A DNA stretch of 64,000 bases from positions 2,790,001 through 2,854,000 of the forward strand of contig JAPYXD010000459.1 of NCBI GenBank assembly GCA_030998225.1. Direction: 5' to 3'. Below are positions 12,154 to 22,990 of the stretch, in pieces. Source of the DNA: Diplolepis rosae (lineage: Eukaryota > Arthropoda > Insecta > Hymenoptera > Diplolepididae). Positions within the stretch are counted from its first letter, which is position 1. Each line of letters opens with the position of its first letter. Position numbers and translations under genes: made by a program. Under the pieces are notes generated by a model. It saw only the letters and a list, made by a program, of their open reading frames with translations. It was not told the origin of the DNA and made no database searches.

Positions 12154-12235
12154 ATACTATTATACATGTTTTTCTTAAATAAACGTTCAAATTTGGAAAA
12201 AAAGCGCACGAATTAAGTTATAGATCCAATATATT

Positions 12236-12470
12236 TGAAAAATTTGGTGAGGATACACTCTTCTAATTATTATCGACATAATCGACTGAAATGATTTGGA
12301 AAAATTTGTAAATAGTTCATGATATATCCTGTAAGATTCTGTAAGAAAAGTTTTGTGGAACTTCCGTAGCTCTGATGATGGAGCATTCGACCGGAAATCG
12401 AAAGGTCCTGGGCTCGATACCCAGCAGAGTGGGAGCGTTCCTTTTTTCACAGAAAATTTTTTCAAATTGA
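12236..12470 (+). repeat. tRNA-derived SINE, family 2
   Basis: The A box TAGCTCTGATGATGGAGC (about 12368) and B box GGGCTCGATACCC (about 12410) frame a tRNA-like fold with loop CCGGAAA, so a Pol III promoter is likely. The flanking body (TATCGACATAATCGACTGAA) recurs in inverted orientation at 22690-22735, and related bodies are at 13962-14106 and 22722-22892. Confidence 0.75.
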
Positions 12471-12479
12471 TATTCCAAT

Positions 12480-13030
12480 AATGATTTTTTGTTATTTCCG
12501 TATCTTTATCTTTTTATAAAATTCACTCAATTGATTCGAATAAAGTCTCCGGTCAACAAAAAATAACCTGAAGCCAATTAAATAATGTAAGAGAAGCATA
12601 GAAAAATCATTATTATCCATTTCTGATTTGTATACAGCATTTATTTGTTTCTTTTTTCCAATTTTGTGTAACCGGCGGATTTCTTACCTCTGTTGCATCT
12701 CTCTTGCACTGCAGAATTCTACGGAAACAAATGAACGCTGATCAAATGATGCTTTTACGTTCACTGCACACACGTTATGTACACCAGTTATTACAATAGA
12801 GAACGGAAATCGGTATCGAAATTCAAATCTCCTGATTTTTCTATTGCGTTGTTCAAAGTGTAAGAAATTGTAAAAAAATTAGTAATAATATCATATGATT
12901 CTCCACACTTCACTTTATTAAGCAATAAGGAAAATTCATTTCCGATAAAAAACGAGTTACTACAGATTTTAAGAGTCCTGAAGAGATACTACACTTGTAA
13001 AACGGTGTAGGGAGATACTACACTTTTCCA
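12480..13030. other. No gene seen
   Basis: Unannotated AT-rich sequence inside the large TTAA-bounded element. At 12960-13075 there are short repeats of GATACTACACTT type. Confidence 0.4.
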
Positions 13031-13406
13031 GCGCATCAGACAGATACTTCACTTTGTACGCACTCGCTAGAGATACGTCAAAATAGCTCGGGGGCATCGA
13101 TATATACTATGTTTATTTATTGAAATTTTTTTTTACATTTATAAATTTTTAGAACCAGATAAACTTTCTTTATTATCTTTTATTCAATTTCCCTGAGTTT
13201 TAAATCAATATCTCATTTTATGTGGAAATGCGACAAAAATTATCCATATTTAATTTTTTCGAAAAAATTTTATTTTGATTAATTGATTACTTGGTCACGT
13301 GGCCAACCTAGGACATGGCCTTAAATTTACTGAAAAGTAATTAAATTTTGTTGAATTTATTTTGATTTAAAAAAAATAGTCAAATAGTCACGTTTTTGGA
13401 GAATTC

Positions 13407-13657
13407 TGGCTGAAATTGAGGGTCGCCATGCAAGAACAAAATGTAGAATTTTTTGTCCCGTATGCATTGGCACTTAACTATATCGAAAATTGTTTCCGAT
13501 TTTTCATTTTTGAAACACAGATTCCACTAGTCTATTAGAATCTGCGTAACAAAGATAAAAACTTAGAAACAATTTTTACATAGTTAGGTGCCAATGCACA
13601 CGGGTCAAAGAATTTTACGTCTTGTTCTTGGATGGGGACCCTCAATTTCTAACAGTG
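13407..13657. mobile_element. Palindromic MITE, ~250 bp
   Basis: The inverted arms are CTGAAATTGAGGGTCGCCAT with GCATTGGCACTTAACTAT on the left, and on the right the complement of those, ending GACCCTCAATTTCTAACAG. It lies just 3' of the asrij stop codon, so it may fall in or next to that gene's 3' UTR. Confidence 0.65.
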
Positions 13658-13776
13658 TAAATGTCATATGATAACATTTTTTACAATAAAGTACCATATT
13701 TCAAATTTAGAATAAAAATATGAATAAAAAAGGCAGTTTAATTTAGATGTTAATATAAAGATGAAGTTTATGAAAC

Positions 13777-13948
13777 TCACTGTGGTCTTTGGTAACTTGG
13801 TTGCCTAGGAGGCATTGGTTGTTGTTGATACCTTGAAGGATAATTTCCAATATTATTCTGATCAATTGAATCTGTTAATGGGGGTTGTCCCAAACCAGAT
13901 GCTTGCCCATATCCTGGATGCGTTTGAGGACCATATCCATGTTGCATT
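13777..13948 (-). CDS. asrij: asrij/OCIAD1 homolog, coding exon 5 (stop)
   Basis: This is the last coding exon, 172 nt, spliced at acceptor TTTCTCTAG|AATGCAAC and ending PSYQRPQ then TGA at 13777-13779. It encodes the low-complexity Gln/Pro/Gly-rich tail (QHGYGPQTHPGYGQ, RYQQQPMPPRQP) typical of OCIAD proteins. The phase joins exactly to exon 4 (two nt carried over). Confidence 0.85.
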
Positions 13949-13961
13949 CTAGAGAAAAAAA

Positions 13962-14110
13962 GAAGAGTGTATCACTATCAGTGACAACGGAACTTTACTA
14001 TATCGCACTTATCAACCTGTGATTTAGAATTAATTTAACGTTATTTAAAACTAGATGAAATTTTTCAATATAAATTGAAGAAATTTTCTGTGGAAAAAGG
14101 AACTATTTTT
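13962..14110 (+). repeat. SINE family 2 body fragment
   Basis: It shares AGAAGAGTGTATCACTATCA through TTGAAGAAATTTTCTGTGGA with 22722-22892. The tRNA head is not retained here. It is inserted in intron 4 of asrij. Confidence 0.6.
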
Positions 14111-14439
14111 TCTTTCTACAGGGTGAAGACTATTGGTTCCACGAATTAAAGAATAAATTAGATCCGAACGACGATCGCATTCCTGGAAACGTCAAATGTT
14201 ACCTTTATGAAAAAATGTAATTTATTTAAATATTTTATTAAAAACATGTTTCACTAAACGTTATAGCATCTTCCTCTTTGTACTTAAAGTATTTAAAAAT
14301 ATATAAATCAAATATTAATATCTGTAATTAATTCTTTTCATTTTACCTATAAATTAATGCCCAAAATTATTTATAAAAAACATTCCCTGCATTAGTATGT
14401 TTGAAGCTGCAGGATTATCTATAAAGAAAGTTTCCTGAA

Positions 14440-14800
14440 TTCTGTAGAAAATAATTCCAGGAACATTCTCAAAAAATGTTCCCTAAATGTTCCCGCGGAA
14501 TGTTCCAAAACGTTCTCTGCAAATGTTCCCTGAATGTTCCAACGAAAAGTTCTACGAACGTTTGATACAAATGCTCTCTGAACGTTCCTATGGAAGGTTC
14601 CAGGAACGTTCTCTTTGAATATTCCTTTTGAACGTTCCTGGAACGTTCCACAGGAACATTCAGAGAACATTGCTTTGGAACGTTAAAAAAACCCGGACAT
14701 TTTCTTAGTTCTAGGAACGTTCCTTGAACGTTCCGATGGAACCTTCCGAACATTCCATGGGAACGTTCATAGAACGTTCAGGGAAGGTATTGTGCTATGG
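14440..14800. repeat. GAACGTTCC-type short tandem palindrome array
   Basis: About 25 degenerate copies of the self-complementary motif GGAACGTTCC or GAATGTTCC are packed in 340 bp in asrij intron 4. The minus-strand frames here (GTFREHFLR-like repeats) are a by-product of the repeat and are not genes. Arrays with this architecture but different motifs occur at 23237, 27752, 32933 and 40882. Confidence 0.75.
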
Positions 14801-15118
14801 GGGTAGTGTTATGATTATGTTGTATGTTGTATATTATAGAGAAAAAATCCTTCTTTTAAAAGTGCTCGATGTAGGAAGAAGGTTGGAACCCTTGAGCTAA
14901 TTAATACCTGTACTAAAATTGAGGGGCGGAAATTCTATTGATGTTAAGTGCTATTTTATTAGTTTTCCACGGTGACGAAAAAAGATTATTATTCCAACAA
15001 TTATTTATAAAAACTTTTGAAATTTAATTTACACGTGAAATTTCATCGTATTAATTATTTTCCAAAGTTTAATCTACAAATTTTTAAACCTGCAGAAATT
15101 ATGTGCTTCGAAAGTGTA

Positions 15119-15316
15119 AGGGGGGTTGACGTCACCAATTATATACGACCGCTTTATAATTAAAATATGATAATAATTTTAATAAATTTTCCGGAGAAGA
15201 CAGTAAAGCGTTACATTTTTCTGCATTGCTGTTTTGTCTGAAAGTTTATTTAAATTATTATTTTATTAATAAAGTGGTCGTATGTAATTGGTGACGTCAA
15301 ACTCTACCACACGGCC
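15119..15316. mobile_element. TTAA-type MITE 'GGCCGTG', copy 1
   Basis: This is a palindrome with arms TTGACGTCACCAATTATATA and the complement ending TCTACCACACGGCC. It is about 200 bp and matches the better preserved copy at 30798-30998. The flanking target is eroded (TCAA on the right). Confidence 0.75.
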
Positions 15317-15479
15317 TCAAGTTCATTCGCGCTCCAATGTATTATGGGCATCTTTTTCCGATTCACCACTATTATTGTAAAGTTGAATATTACAAAATGA
15401 TTTATATAGCAAATTCGCTACTAGAAATCACATCTTTGTGCTAAATAATAGCTTAGTAGGAAATAAGCTAAAAGGGAAG

Positions 15480-16330
15480 CTTTACATGGAATTTATAGAT
15501 TTTAAAAAGGAGATATTTAAAGAGGAAGTCGCAGAAAAATTTAAAACGTAGAGAGAAGTAAGACAAGATTGTTCATTAAGCTTGACATTATTCATAATAG
15601 GTCTAAATGATCTAGAGATTGAACGAGAAAGGAATAATGAAAGAAAAACTGTATTTGGAAAAACGAAAAAATAAGCGTTACAGTTTCAGATGACGCGGAA
15701 GGTCTGCGGGATATGGTAAGAATAATGAAGAGGTAAGTGGAAAGAAACAGGATGGGGGTGAATTTGAAGCAAAGTAAAATAATGGTGCTTAATAGAGAGG
15801 GGGGAGAAAGGCGAAAAGTGGGAATTTAAAGGAAATGAATTGGAAAGTGTGAACGAATATAAATACCTAGGGTTTTGGTTTACGATCGGCTCGACCTATA
15901 GGAAGCATCTACAGTATTTAATGAACACGCTGGTGAAGTCGGAATTCATGTACAGAGTGGAAACATGGAGTTGGTCAAGAAAAGAAGAAATGGAAACGGC
16001 GCAAGGAAGGTGTGCAAAAACGTTACTAGGGGTGAATAGCAACACACCAGAATTCTTATAGAGAATGGAGGCGGGGGTTAGAAGATTAGAACTAAAAGTC
16101 AGAAAAATGGAGGGAAATTACATCTGCAGGATAGTAAAAGTGGAAGACGATAGGTGGCCACGAATACACTAGAGGAAGATTTAAGTCTAAAGAATAAATG
16201 CCCAACGAAATGGGATAGGGATTTGGAAGAAGCAATGAGCGATGTAGGGAATGCGATTATGCGTGGGAGTAAAAAGTGGAGAAGAATTGGAACTATTAGG
16301 TAAGGAACTAAGAAGAGAAACAGAGAATAC
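15480..16330 (+). pseudogene. Decayed non-LTR retrotransposon (RT C-terminal part)
   Basis: The best frame (15840-16061) reads VNEYKYLGFWFTIGS, then VKSEFMYRVETWSW, KRCAKTLLGVNSNTPEF-like and, in other frames, RMEAGVRRLE and DRWPRIH. This is the post-reverse-transcriptase thumb and linker region of a LINE (the YLG motif of RT domain 7 onward). Upstream at about 15690 is DDAEGLRDM, which would follow the FADD-type catalytic motif, but that motif itself is not intact. There are multiple stops and frameshifts. It sits in the plus orientation within the minus-strand asrij intron 4. Confidence 0.7.
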
Positions 16331-16868
16331 AGGAAGATTTGTCAAGAATAAATAAATCTAGGTACTACTAGTGGTGCAGGTGCAAAAAAATGTGGAGAGA
16401 AGTACTGGGAAAAAAAGAGAGGAATGAGGAGCGGTGGGAAAAATTGAGGTGCGGAAATGTAGGGAAGGTAGGAAATAAAGACTTCAAGGACTCGAGATGT
16501 AGATAATGGGAAAGGAGGCAAAGTGGGTTGAAAAATGGTGTAAGGAAGAGAATAATCGTGAAAAAAGAGGGAAAATAAAGAAGTACTGAAGAAAGAGTCG
16601 ATCACTGAACTGTGTGACACTAAGGAGTGTGAGAGAGCAACGTATGGAAATTGACTTAAATTACAACTCTGAGTTTGGATGTTGAATGTCATAATAGGAC
16701 TTGCACTTTGCTATATGTTTAGAATCTATTTGGACTATTACATTCACCCGTAAAATACGTAACTTCCATGAGATGTACAAATGTCGGCAAGGGAAGAATA
16801 GTAAAAGGCTTACAGGGGCTACACAAGGAATTAATAAATAATATAAGAAATAAAGCAATGAAACGCAC

Positions 16869-16968
16869 TTTTCCATATACTCTCTTCTATTTCTCTCCCT
16901 TAATTCGTCGTATGAAGTATATCGCTGAGGAGTGTCAATAACTGGAGGTCCTGAACCAGGTAGTGCCT
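16869..16968 (-). CDS. asrij: asrij/OCIAD1 homolog, coding exon 4
   Basis: This exon has 100 nt between acceptor TTTTTAAAG|AGGCAC and donor GAAAA|GTGCGT. It encodes EALPGSGPPVIDTPQRYTSY followed by DELRERNRREYMEK. The DELR..NR.EY motif is the conserved C-terminal segment of OCIAD1-type proteins. The AG choice is fixed by phase: using the next AG would give an immediate stop. Confidence 0.9.
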
Positions 16969-17256
16969 CTTTAAAAAATAATATTCTATAAAAATTACTG
17001 TTATTCATTATATAAACATTGTAATTTTAATAACTTAGTTACGATAAAAAAAGTTGCAGTAAAATCAGATAAAACTCCATATTAAATGTAAATAAATTTG
17101 AATATCTTCAATAAATATTATGAACATAAATTAATAAATCTTCCAGCTCACCAAAAGGGTTATTCTCTTTGTGTTTTGTTATTACTAAATTAGTAAACGT
17201 CTTACAAAATAATTAATGAAATAAAATGATTAAAATTACTTTTCATTTCAACATAC

Positions 17257-17396
17257 CACTGTCAAGATTACTAGGCATTGTATCAAAATTGCTCATAGTT
17301 GGTAAATCGATATCACTTGGTCTACTTTGAATATATGTTCTTGGATCCACTTGACCCACTTGAGGATCCTGACGAGTTGGAGGAATTTGTCCATAG
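17257..17396 (-). CDS. asrij: asrij/OCIAD1 homolog, coding exon 3
   Basis: This exon has 140 nt between acceptor CCTTTTATTCAG|CTATGG and donor GACAGTG|GTATGT. It encodes a polar linker (YGQIPPTRQDPQVGQVD, then PRTYIQSRPSDIDL and TMSNFDTMPSN). Phases 2 in and 1 out match exons 2 and 4. Confidence 0.85.
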
Positions 17397-17559
17397 CTGA
17401 ATAAAAGGAAGGTTGTTGCTATTAAAATAAGACATTTCTTAAATAAAGGAATCATTTCTTTATTTTTAATGACGCATTATTAATTGTGACAGATTAAAAG
17501 TTTGAACATTGTTTAGATTGAGTTTACAAGCAATTTTTCTAAATTTGAACTCAACCACC

Positions 17560-17825
17560 TAATTTTAAATTAATTAATTAAATTAGATGTTTAAGTTCGA
17601 AATTTTTGCCACTATCTACTTTATCAGAGGATAATTGTCACGTATCAGATAGGTTACGTTCCCGACACATATCCTCGTAGACAATTTTAAACTCTTATAT
17701 CACAATAATGCAAATTATATTTAAAGAATTTGATATCTTCCTGTGGAAAAAGAGACGCTTTCGACTGTGCCAGGCTTTGAGTTCGGGTCTATCGATTGCC
17801 CGTTGACTACCCTTTCATAAAAACA
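17560..17825. repeat. SINE family 1, partial copy in asrij intron 2
   Basis: The body runs from AATTAGATGTTTAAGTTCGA through GATAGGTTACGTTCCCGACA to a mutated tRNA-like B box (GCTTTGAGTTCGGGTC). It is a diverged copy of the family at 898-1374 and 46986-47262. Confidence 0.65.
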
Positions 17826-18038
17826 AGTCTTGAGAGCATACAATAAAGAGAAAACATTTTATTTACTCATAAATTTATGAAACTTTTCAAACGTTTTATT
17901 TTATTTACAAAGGTTTAGAGTTTAACTTCAGGGCAGCAAATTAAAATTTGGTGTAAGATGTCAAATAGTAAGAATAGAATCAAAATTCATGTCTAACTTA
18001 TTTTATAATTCACAATTGAATTTGTTATTTTTTCTTAC

Positions 18039-18340
18039 CTTCCTACAGGTAGATCCTGAACAGCAAGAGCTCTCTGGCGATATACGCCACCCGGAACATT
18101 CATCAATCGTTCGGCACATACTGGAAAGTAGGATATCCTGCCCATAAAATAACCGAAAAAACCAGAAGCAAGAACAACTGGTACAGTGCCGTATTTGCCA
18201 TGACTTAGTTTCCCTGATGACTTCGATGCGAAGTGCGACAAAAGTCCAGCAGCTAATCCTATAGGTATTGCCCTAGTCGTAATTGCTTCCTTGTTACATT
18301 CTTTTAGTATTCTAATTTCTTCTGGGGTAAGATCTATTAT
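18039..18340 (-). CDS. asrij: asrij/OCIAD1 homolog, coding exon 2 (OCIA domain)
   Basis: This 302 nt exon encodes residues 21-121 and contains the whole OCIA domain. The signature LTPEEIRILKECNKEA comes first, then a hydrophobic helix (IPIGLAAGLLSHFA, ~45-58), then a second one with a Gly-zipper (VVLASGFFGYFMGRISYF, ~75-92), followed by CAERLMNVPGG. OCIAD/Asrij proteins are endosomal and mitochondrial membrane-associated; in flies Asrij acts in haematopoiesis and JAK/STAT and ARF1 signalling. The gene totals five coding exons, 774 nt and 257 aa, close to fly Asrij and human OCIAD1 (~245-260). All splice sites are GT-AG and all phases agree, so it looks functional. Confidence 0.92.
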
Positions 18341-18463
18341 CTACAGGTTTTCGACCAAAAAAAAAAAAAAATAACGTATTGTTAAAAATTCAAATACAAG
18401 TTTTAAATAAGTCCCTTAAATCTAATAATTTTTTTTCTAAAACTTTTAAAACTATTTCAAATT

Positions 18464-18575
18464 AATTAGTAGCGTTTGAAATTTTTGTAGGATCATTATA
18501 CATTATCGTAGGATCACTAGTCGCGTATCAGATAGGATACGTTGTCGACAGGTGTCCTCGTAGACAATTTCACCT
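18464..18575. repeat. SINE family 1 fragment in asrij intron 1
   Basis: It contains the conserved block GAAATTTTTGTAGG...CACTAGTCGCGTATCAGATA, then GGATACGTTGTCGACAGGTG and CCTCGTAGACAATTTC, shared with the other family 1 copies. There is no tRNA head. Confidence 0.7.
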
Positions 18576-18939
18576 TACAAATTTTAAGAAAAATTAAACA
18601 AAAAACTGCCTAAAAGGACGATCTAGTATGGGACCAACGGAAGGTTAAACATGTTTTATTTGATCTTCCGATTAAGTAATTGAACCCCACATACATTTGG
18701 CAAAAATAGAAATAGATTAACCACCGTAAACTGCGCAATTAACTTTGTAATATTCAAATGCAATTATATAATAAAAAAGCGATAAAAATGTTTAAAATAT
18801 TGCAATGAATCTATTAATGGATATTATTGAATTTGTAGAACAAATCAAGACTTAATAGAGGTAAATATTATTTTTTAATCAATTTCTAAAACATATGATA
18901 ACCTTCAAAGATGATTGTATGATAGTATTATGAATATAC

Positions 18940-18999
18940 CTTATTTACATTAGCATGAGGTTGAGTAGAATAAGGAGTTCCTGGAAATGGTGAATCCAT
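18940..18999 (-). CDS. asrij: asrij/OCIAD1 homolog, coding exon 1 (start)
   Basis: The ATG at 18999-18997 starts MDSPFPGTPYSTQPHANVNK, and the donor AATAAG|GTATATTC gives a phase-0 junction to the OCIA exon. A plausible 5' UTR acceptor (GTGTTTTCAG at 19036-19035) lies just upstream, so an additional non-coding first exon is likely. That exon might lie in the CpG-rich block at 19430-19560. Confidence 0.85.
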
Positions 19000-19136
19000 A
19001 TTGAATTTTTTTTCAATTCTGTGATGTGAATATACTGAAAACACGCAGTAAATAATAGTTAACCACAAAATTGACTTTATTCCATCGATGCATATACGTA
19101 TAACACAGTGCCGACAGGTACCCAACCGGCCTCCGA

Positions 19137-19190
19137 CAGGGTTGTGCAGTTACGCGTAACTCAGTTCTTTGTGGTTCTTTGCGTGAAGTT
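19137..19190 (+). repeat. Solo hAT-type terminus
   Basis: CAGGGTTGTGCAGTTACGCG closely matches the right terminus of the hAT element at 22199-24077 (CAGGGTTGTGCAGTGACGCG on its minus strand). No partner end was found before the next element begins. Confidence 0.45.
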
Positions 19191-19429
19191 ACACTGTAAA
19201 AAGTACCAAGGAAAATTACATTTGTCTCTTGTAATTCGTTCCTATGATATTCGTGGGAAACTTACAAATTTATTGTAAATACCCTATGATTTCTGAATGA
19301 ATTCTCCATAAACAACGAAGTGGAAAAGAAATAAAAATGTGATTTCACAATGTTGAAGTAAATTCCCAAAGCGAAGCACGTAAGAAACCCAGTCCAATGT
19401 AAAATTACCATTCTGTTAGGTTTTCCACC

Positions 19430-19570
19430 GTGTGACGGCGCGTCTGCGCGTGACGTGTAATGTAATGACGATTTGCGACGGCCAGCGACAGCGTCTTATT
19501 TGATTTTATATTTTGACTATATTTTGAATTGACGATCCGATCCGCGGTTTTCATAGGACATAAAGGTAAG
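19430..19570. promoter_or_regulatory. CpG-rich block upstream of asrij, possible promoter
   Basis: It contains CGGCGCGTCTGCGCGTGACG and GACGATTTGCGACGGCCAGC. The CpG density is far above the surroundings. A plus-strand donor-like site (ATAAAG|GTAAGTTT at about 19565) and a minus-strand one (AGAATG|GTAATTTT at about 19409) point outward, as would be expected of a divergent promoter feeding asrij on the minus strand. The block also falls inside the putative CACTG-ended element, so this remains uncertain. Confidence 0.3.
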
Positions 19571-19701
19571 TTTAAAACAATATAAATATCATGTTTTAGA
19601 AAGTGTGGAGATGTGCACTCTCATTTAAAACCCATGTGCTTCCAATGCGAGTGGAGATTACTGTTCAATTTGGTTATTTATAGACCACTATAAGGGTAAC
19701 G

Positions 19702-19857
19702 GTCTATTCGTGACGGTGACACTGCAAGGTCCCGACGAAACAGCATTGTCCCGAATTTCTGTACTTGTTTTTCACTGCAAAAGAGATAGAAGGGGATACT
19801 GTGTATTCAGGACAATGCTGTTCTGGGACTTTGCAGTGTTACCATTCGTGACATATA
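19702..19857. repeat. Imperfect hairpin, ~50 bp arms
   Basis: GACACTGCAAGGTCCCGACG followed by AAACAGCATTGTCC is mirrored by GGACAATGCTGTTCTGGGAC then TTTGCAGTGTTACC. The loop is about 55 nt. It is probably a small MITE. Confidence 0.6.
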
Positions 19858-20276
19858 TGAGGTTATGTATGGTCTTCACAGCAAGTGTAAAAGTTACTTA
19901 AGAAATTGTAAGTTTAAGTTAAGTTCAAATTCATAATTACATTATTAATAACTTAATAATTATTGTATTGTACTTTTATATTAATAATATACTTCAACTG
20001 CGAAAATGTAATGAAACATATGTATTTCAGCGGACTTTGAAACCAAAAACGGATTTGAAGAATGTAAGAATCTCCTTTGTGTCCATCCATTCCATCCAAT
20101 TCCAATGCAAATTACGACTCAAGAGGTTGAACTGAGTTGCAGATTTAATATACAAGTATATGTATATTTCTGGCCCGCTAGTGGAATCAGATTGAGTTGC
20201 TCCCTGTCTTCTGAAAAACAAAGTTTCCAATTTTAATTTTCGAAACTTGTAAATTTCATTGTGCATGTTTTTTTTA

Positions 20277-21546
20277 GCCCTTATGAAAAAGAAGTATTAG
20301 TAAGTATTAGATCTAATACTTTTTTCGCGAATAAGTATTAGGAATCATATACTTTTTCGCAAAAATAGTATTGGATCTAATACTTACCAATAGACCTTTT
20401 TATCCTGAAAGGCGCTGGTGCGCATGTGCCGAAATTTGACGTCATTTCCGGATTTTTCGTCAAGTTTTGTATAGAAAAACGATATTTACTGTTATAAATT
20501 AATATACTAAGCAAATAAAAAAGCATAAATATTAAGAAAACGAAAGAGGCGAAAATCCACAATAAATTGAAAAAAATCCGGTGAAAAAACAGTAAAAAGT
20601 GCGGATAAATCGTCAAATAGGTGCGAATGTTTACTACACGTTATAGTAGAATTTGATAAATATTGTACCTGCGTTACGTACATTCCTTCACTCGTTTTTA
20701 AAAATTTACATTAAACTTAAGAAATTACAAAATACATGTTTAAAAAAGTATATTTTAATTTTTTTGTTAAAGCTACAAAATATTTTTTAATTTTCAGATA
20801 TTTATTACTACATACTACAGTGAAATACTATGCTTTAGTTACCAAAATTTTCTCAATATTATTAACTTATTTATTACTGCAGGCTATAGTAAAAGTAAGA
20901 AAAAACATGTCAAACATTCAGTTTATTTCATTTTAAAGAGTTACAAAGATGTTATTTTTAATATTATTGAGGTATTTACTTCTACATAGTATCGTAAAAG
21001 GTTGTTTTTATAAATGAATGTCAAAATGTAAAAATGAAAAATTACATTTAAAAATGTGCTGCAATGTGATACTGACGGATATAAATGTATTGTATGGTAG
21101 AAGTTCTGTTTCAAATGTTTATGTTATGGTTATAAAATTAATCGCATTCAATAAATTTTTAATATAGTACAGAAATTGAATTGATTATTTTCCAAAATAA
21201 CTTTAAATATCTTTTCTGCATACAAGACTTGACGAAAAATGCATTTGTCAACAGCAGTCAACGGGGTCAATCGATGACAGATGTAAACATTCGCACCTAT
21301 TTCACGATTTAACCGCACTTTTTACTGTTTTTTCACCGGATTTTTTTTCAATTTGTTGTAGATCTTCGCCTCTTTCGTTCTCTTAATATTTATGCTTTTT
21401 TATTTGTTTAGTATATTAATTTATAACAGTAAATATCGTTTTTCTATACAAAACCTGACGAAAAATCCGGAAATGACGTCAAATTTCGGCACATGCGCAC
21501 CAGCGCCTTTCAGGATAAAAAGGTCTATACTTCTTTTTCATAAGGG
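20277..21546. mobile_element. Palindromic element with ~245 bp arms
   Basis: The outer ends CCCTTATGAAAAAGAAGTAT and its complement at 21527-21546 enclose arms 20390-20634 and 21280-21526, e.g. AAATTTGACGTCATTTCCGG against its complement. Only the left side has an extra ~100 bp of AGTATTAGATCTAATACTT repeats. The predicted frames 20377-20616 and 21392-21577 are mirror images of each other in the arms. Confidence 0.8.
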
Positions 21547-22679
21547 AGGCAAATATTTGCATCACTTACCATATTAAAATGCTGACCAGAAAGCCGTTTT
21601 TTCAGAATTGAAAATTTCAATCCTTTTTTTTACATCTTGTGAAAAAATTTGAAAAACTTATTACATAATGTGTTCTGCTGAGAACTCAATAAAAAGAAAT
21701 ACTTTACTATTCTTATTAACAAAATAGATTTGTAATGTATTATGTATAATGTATATTCGTTATACATCATACTCAATCTGACTCGGCGGAGCGGGCCAGA
21801 AACCCTTGCATTAAGCCCTTCAATTATAAAAAGATTACCTTCTATTTTATTACATTTTTGTTATTTCAAATATAAATAAAAAAATTTCCTTTTATATGAA
21901 CTATTCTTTTATTTCAAGATTTAAGAGAAACAGAGAATTTGAATTGTGCGATTTGAATTATCCGGGTATGCTGGAGCGCAAGCGCAAAACCGTTTTCAAA
22001 TTTGGAACTGGAATTTTACAAAGCGAGTGTACAATTACATTGCCTCTAACTTTCTTCGTGGTAATTTTACCATTCCAATGCAATTTTACACTACTTCCGT
22101 AAATTTCCAGCGATTATCACTGGTATTTTTATTACCCACGATTCTCGTGGTAAAATTCCTTGACACTTTTTACAGTGTATGCATCAGCCCGTATTGAGCA
22201 GAGTTGGGTAAGTAAAATACTCTAGGTAATTTACGTAGTTTTTTACCGTAAATTACTAGGTTTTTTATCCCACTAGTTCTCTACATGATGTAAATTACGT
22301 GGTTCTAAAATGGTGGATGATCCTGCATTTTACTGAAAAATTAGATAATTTTCGATGTTAAGAACAGTGTAAGATGCGAATACAGCAAGTATGGTTTACT
22401 TTCTTGAAATTCTCAGCATATTTACAAGACCACAAATAGATGATTTAAAAAAAATATAATGCGGAAACATTTTTTAGCACAAAATAATACAATAAGGAAT
22501 TTTAAAAGCATTTATTTAAAAAGTTTCGATAAATTATACTCACAAATCAAATTTTACCTGCGAATAGTATTGCCTCTTTAAATAATCTATATTTTCAATA
22601 AATAGTATCAAAATTAAGAAATATAAAATGTAAAAAAAAAATAATGAAATAATTGTTTTTGTTCAGTTTTTTAAAAATA

Positions 22680-22892
22680 GCTTTTTTCTGATTTTTCCAA
22701 ATCATTTCAGTCGATTATGTCGATCATTAGAAGAGTGTATCACTATCAGTGATAACGGAACTCTACTATATCGACCTTATCAACCTATGATTTAGAATTA
22801 ATTTTAACGTTATTTAAAACAAGATGGAATTTTTCAATATAAATTGAAGAAATTTTCTGTGAAAAAAGGAACGCTTCCACTCCGCTGGATAT
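22680..22892. repeat. SINE family 2 copy inside the hAT element
   Basis: It is homologous to 12236-12470 (first part inverted: CAAATCATTTCAGTCGATTA) and 13962-14110 (GTGTATCACTATCAGTGATA). It ends in CGCTTCCACTCCGCTGG, a truncated tRNA-head remnant. Confidence 0.6.
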
Positions 22893-22990
22893 TTTTAAAC
22901 TTATATCAATAAAGAATATTTTTTAAAAAAGAAAAGAATAAGAAACCACAAATTGATACCCAATATTCTTAAATAATTTGAAGGACTTAC

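Larger units (their letters stand above)
3776..13320. mobile_element. Large TTAA-bounded inverted-repeat element (composite)
   Basis: The left end reads TTAA then GACTATGTCCTAGGTAGG. The right end is CCAACCTAGGACATGGCC then TTAA, an inverted match. About 200 bp in, a second block matches in inverted orientation with high identity: ATCGATGCCCCCGAGCTATT at about 4015 and its complement at about 13100, continuing through CTCTAGCGAGTGC. Between these blocks the arms are AT-rich and diverged. TTAA sits at both outer edges (3772-3775 and 13321-13324), as expected for a piggyBac-type target. Everything between 4100 and 13030 would then be internal or later insertions. The alternative is two independent copies in opposite orientation. 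Confidence 0.5.
19192..22177. mobile_element. CACTG-ended TIR element, ~3 kb, TA target
   Basis: The ends CACTGTAAAAAGTACCAAGG and the complement of ...TTCCTTGACACTTTTTACAGTG are inverted repeats flanked by TA on both sides. Similar subterminal motifs (TGTAAAATTACCATT) occur near both ends. There is no transposase frame. It contains a hairpin at 19702-19857, a nested palindromic element at 20277-21546, and an inverted pair around GGCCCGCTAGTGGAATCAGA (20168) and 21768-21800. Alternatively these are two separate copies of a short MITE in opposite orientation; the CpG-rich block at 19430-19560 would then be host promoter sequence. Confidence 0.45.

Noticed and set aside
14419..14753. Two minus-strand frames with GTFREH-like repeats
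   Set aside because: They are translations of the GAACGTTCC tandem array inside an asrij intron.
16342..17008. Two minus-strand frames of ~115 aa
   Set aside because: The first is antisense to the decayed LINE; the second overruns the donor of asrij exon 4, and only its 16869-16968 part is coding.
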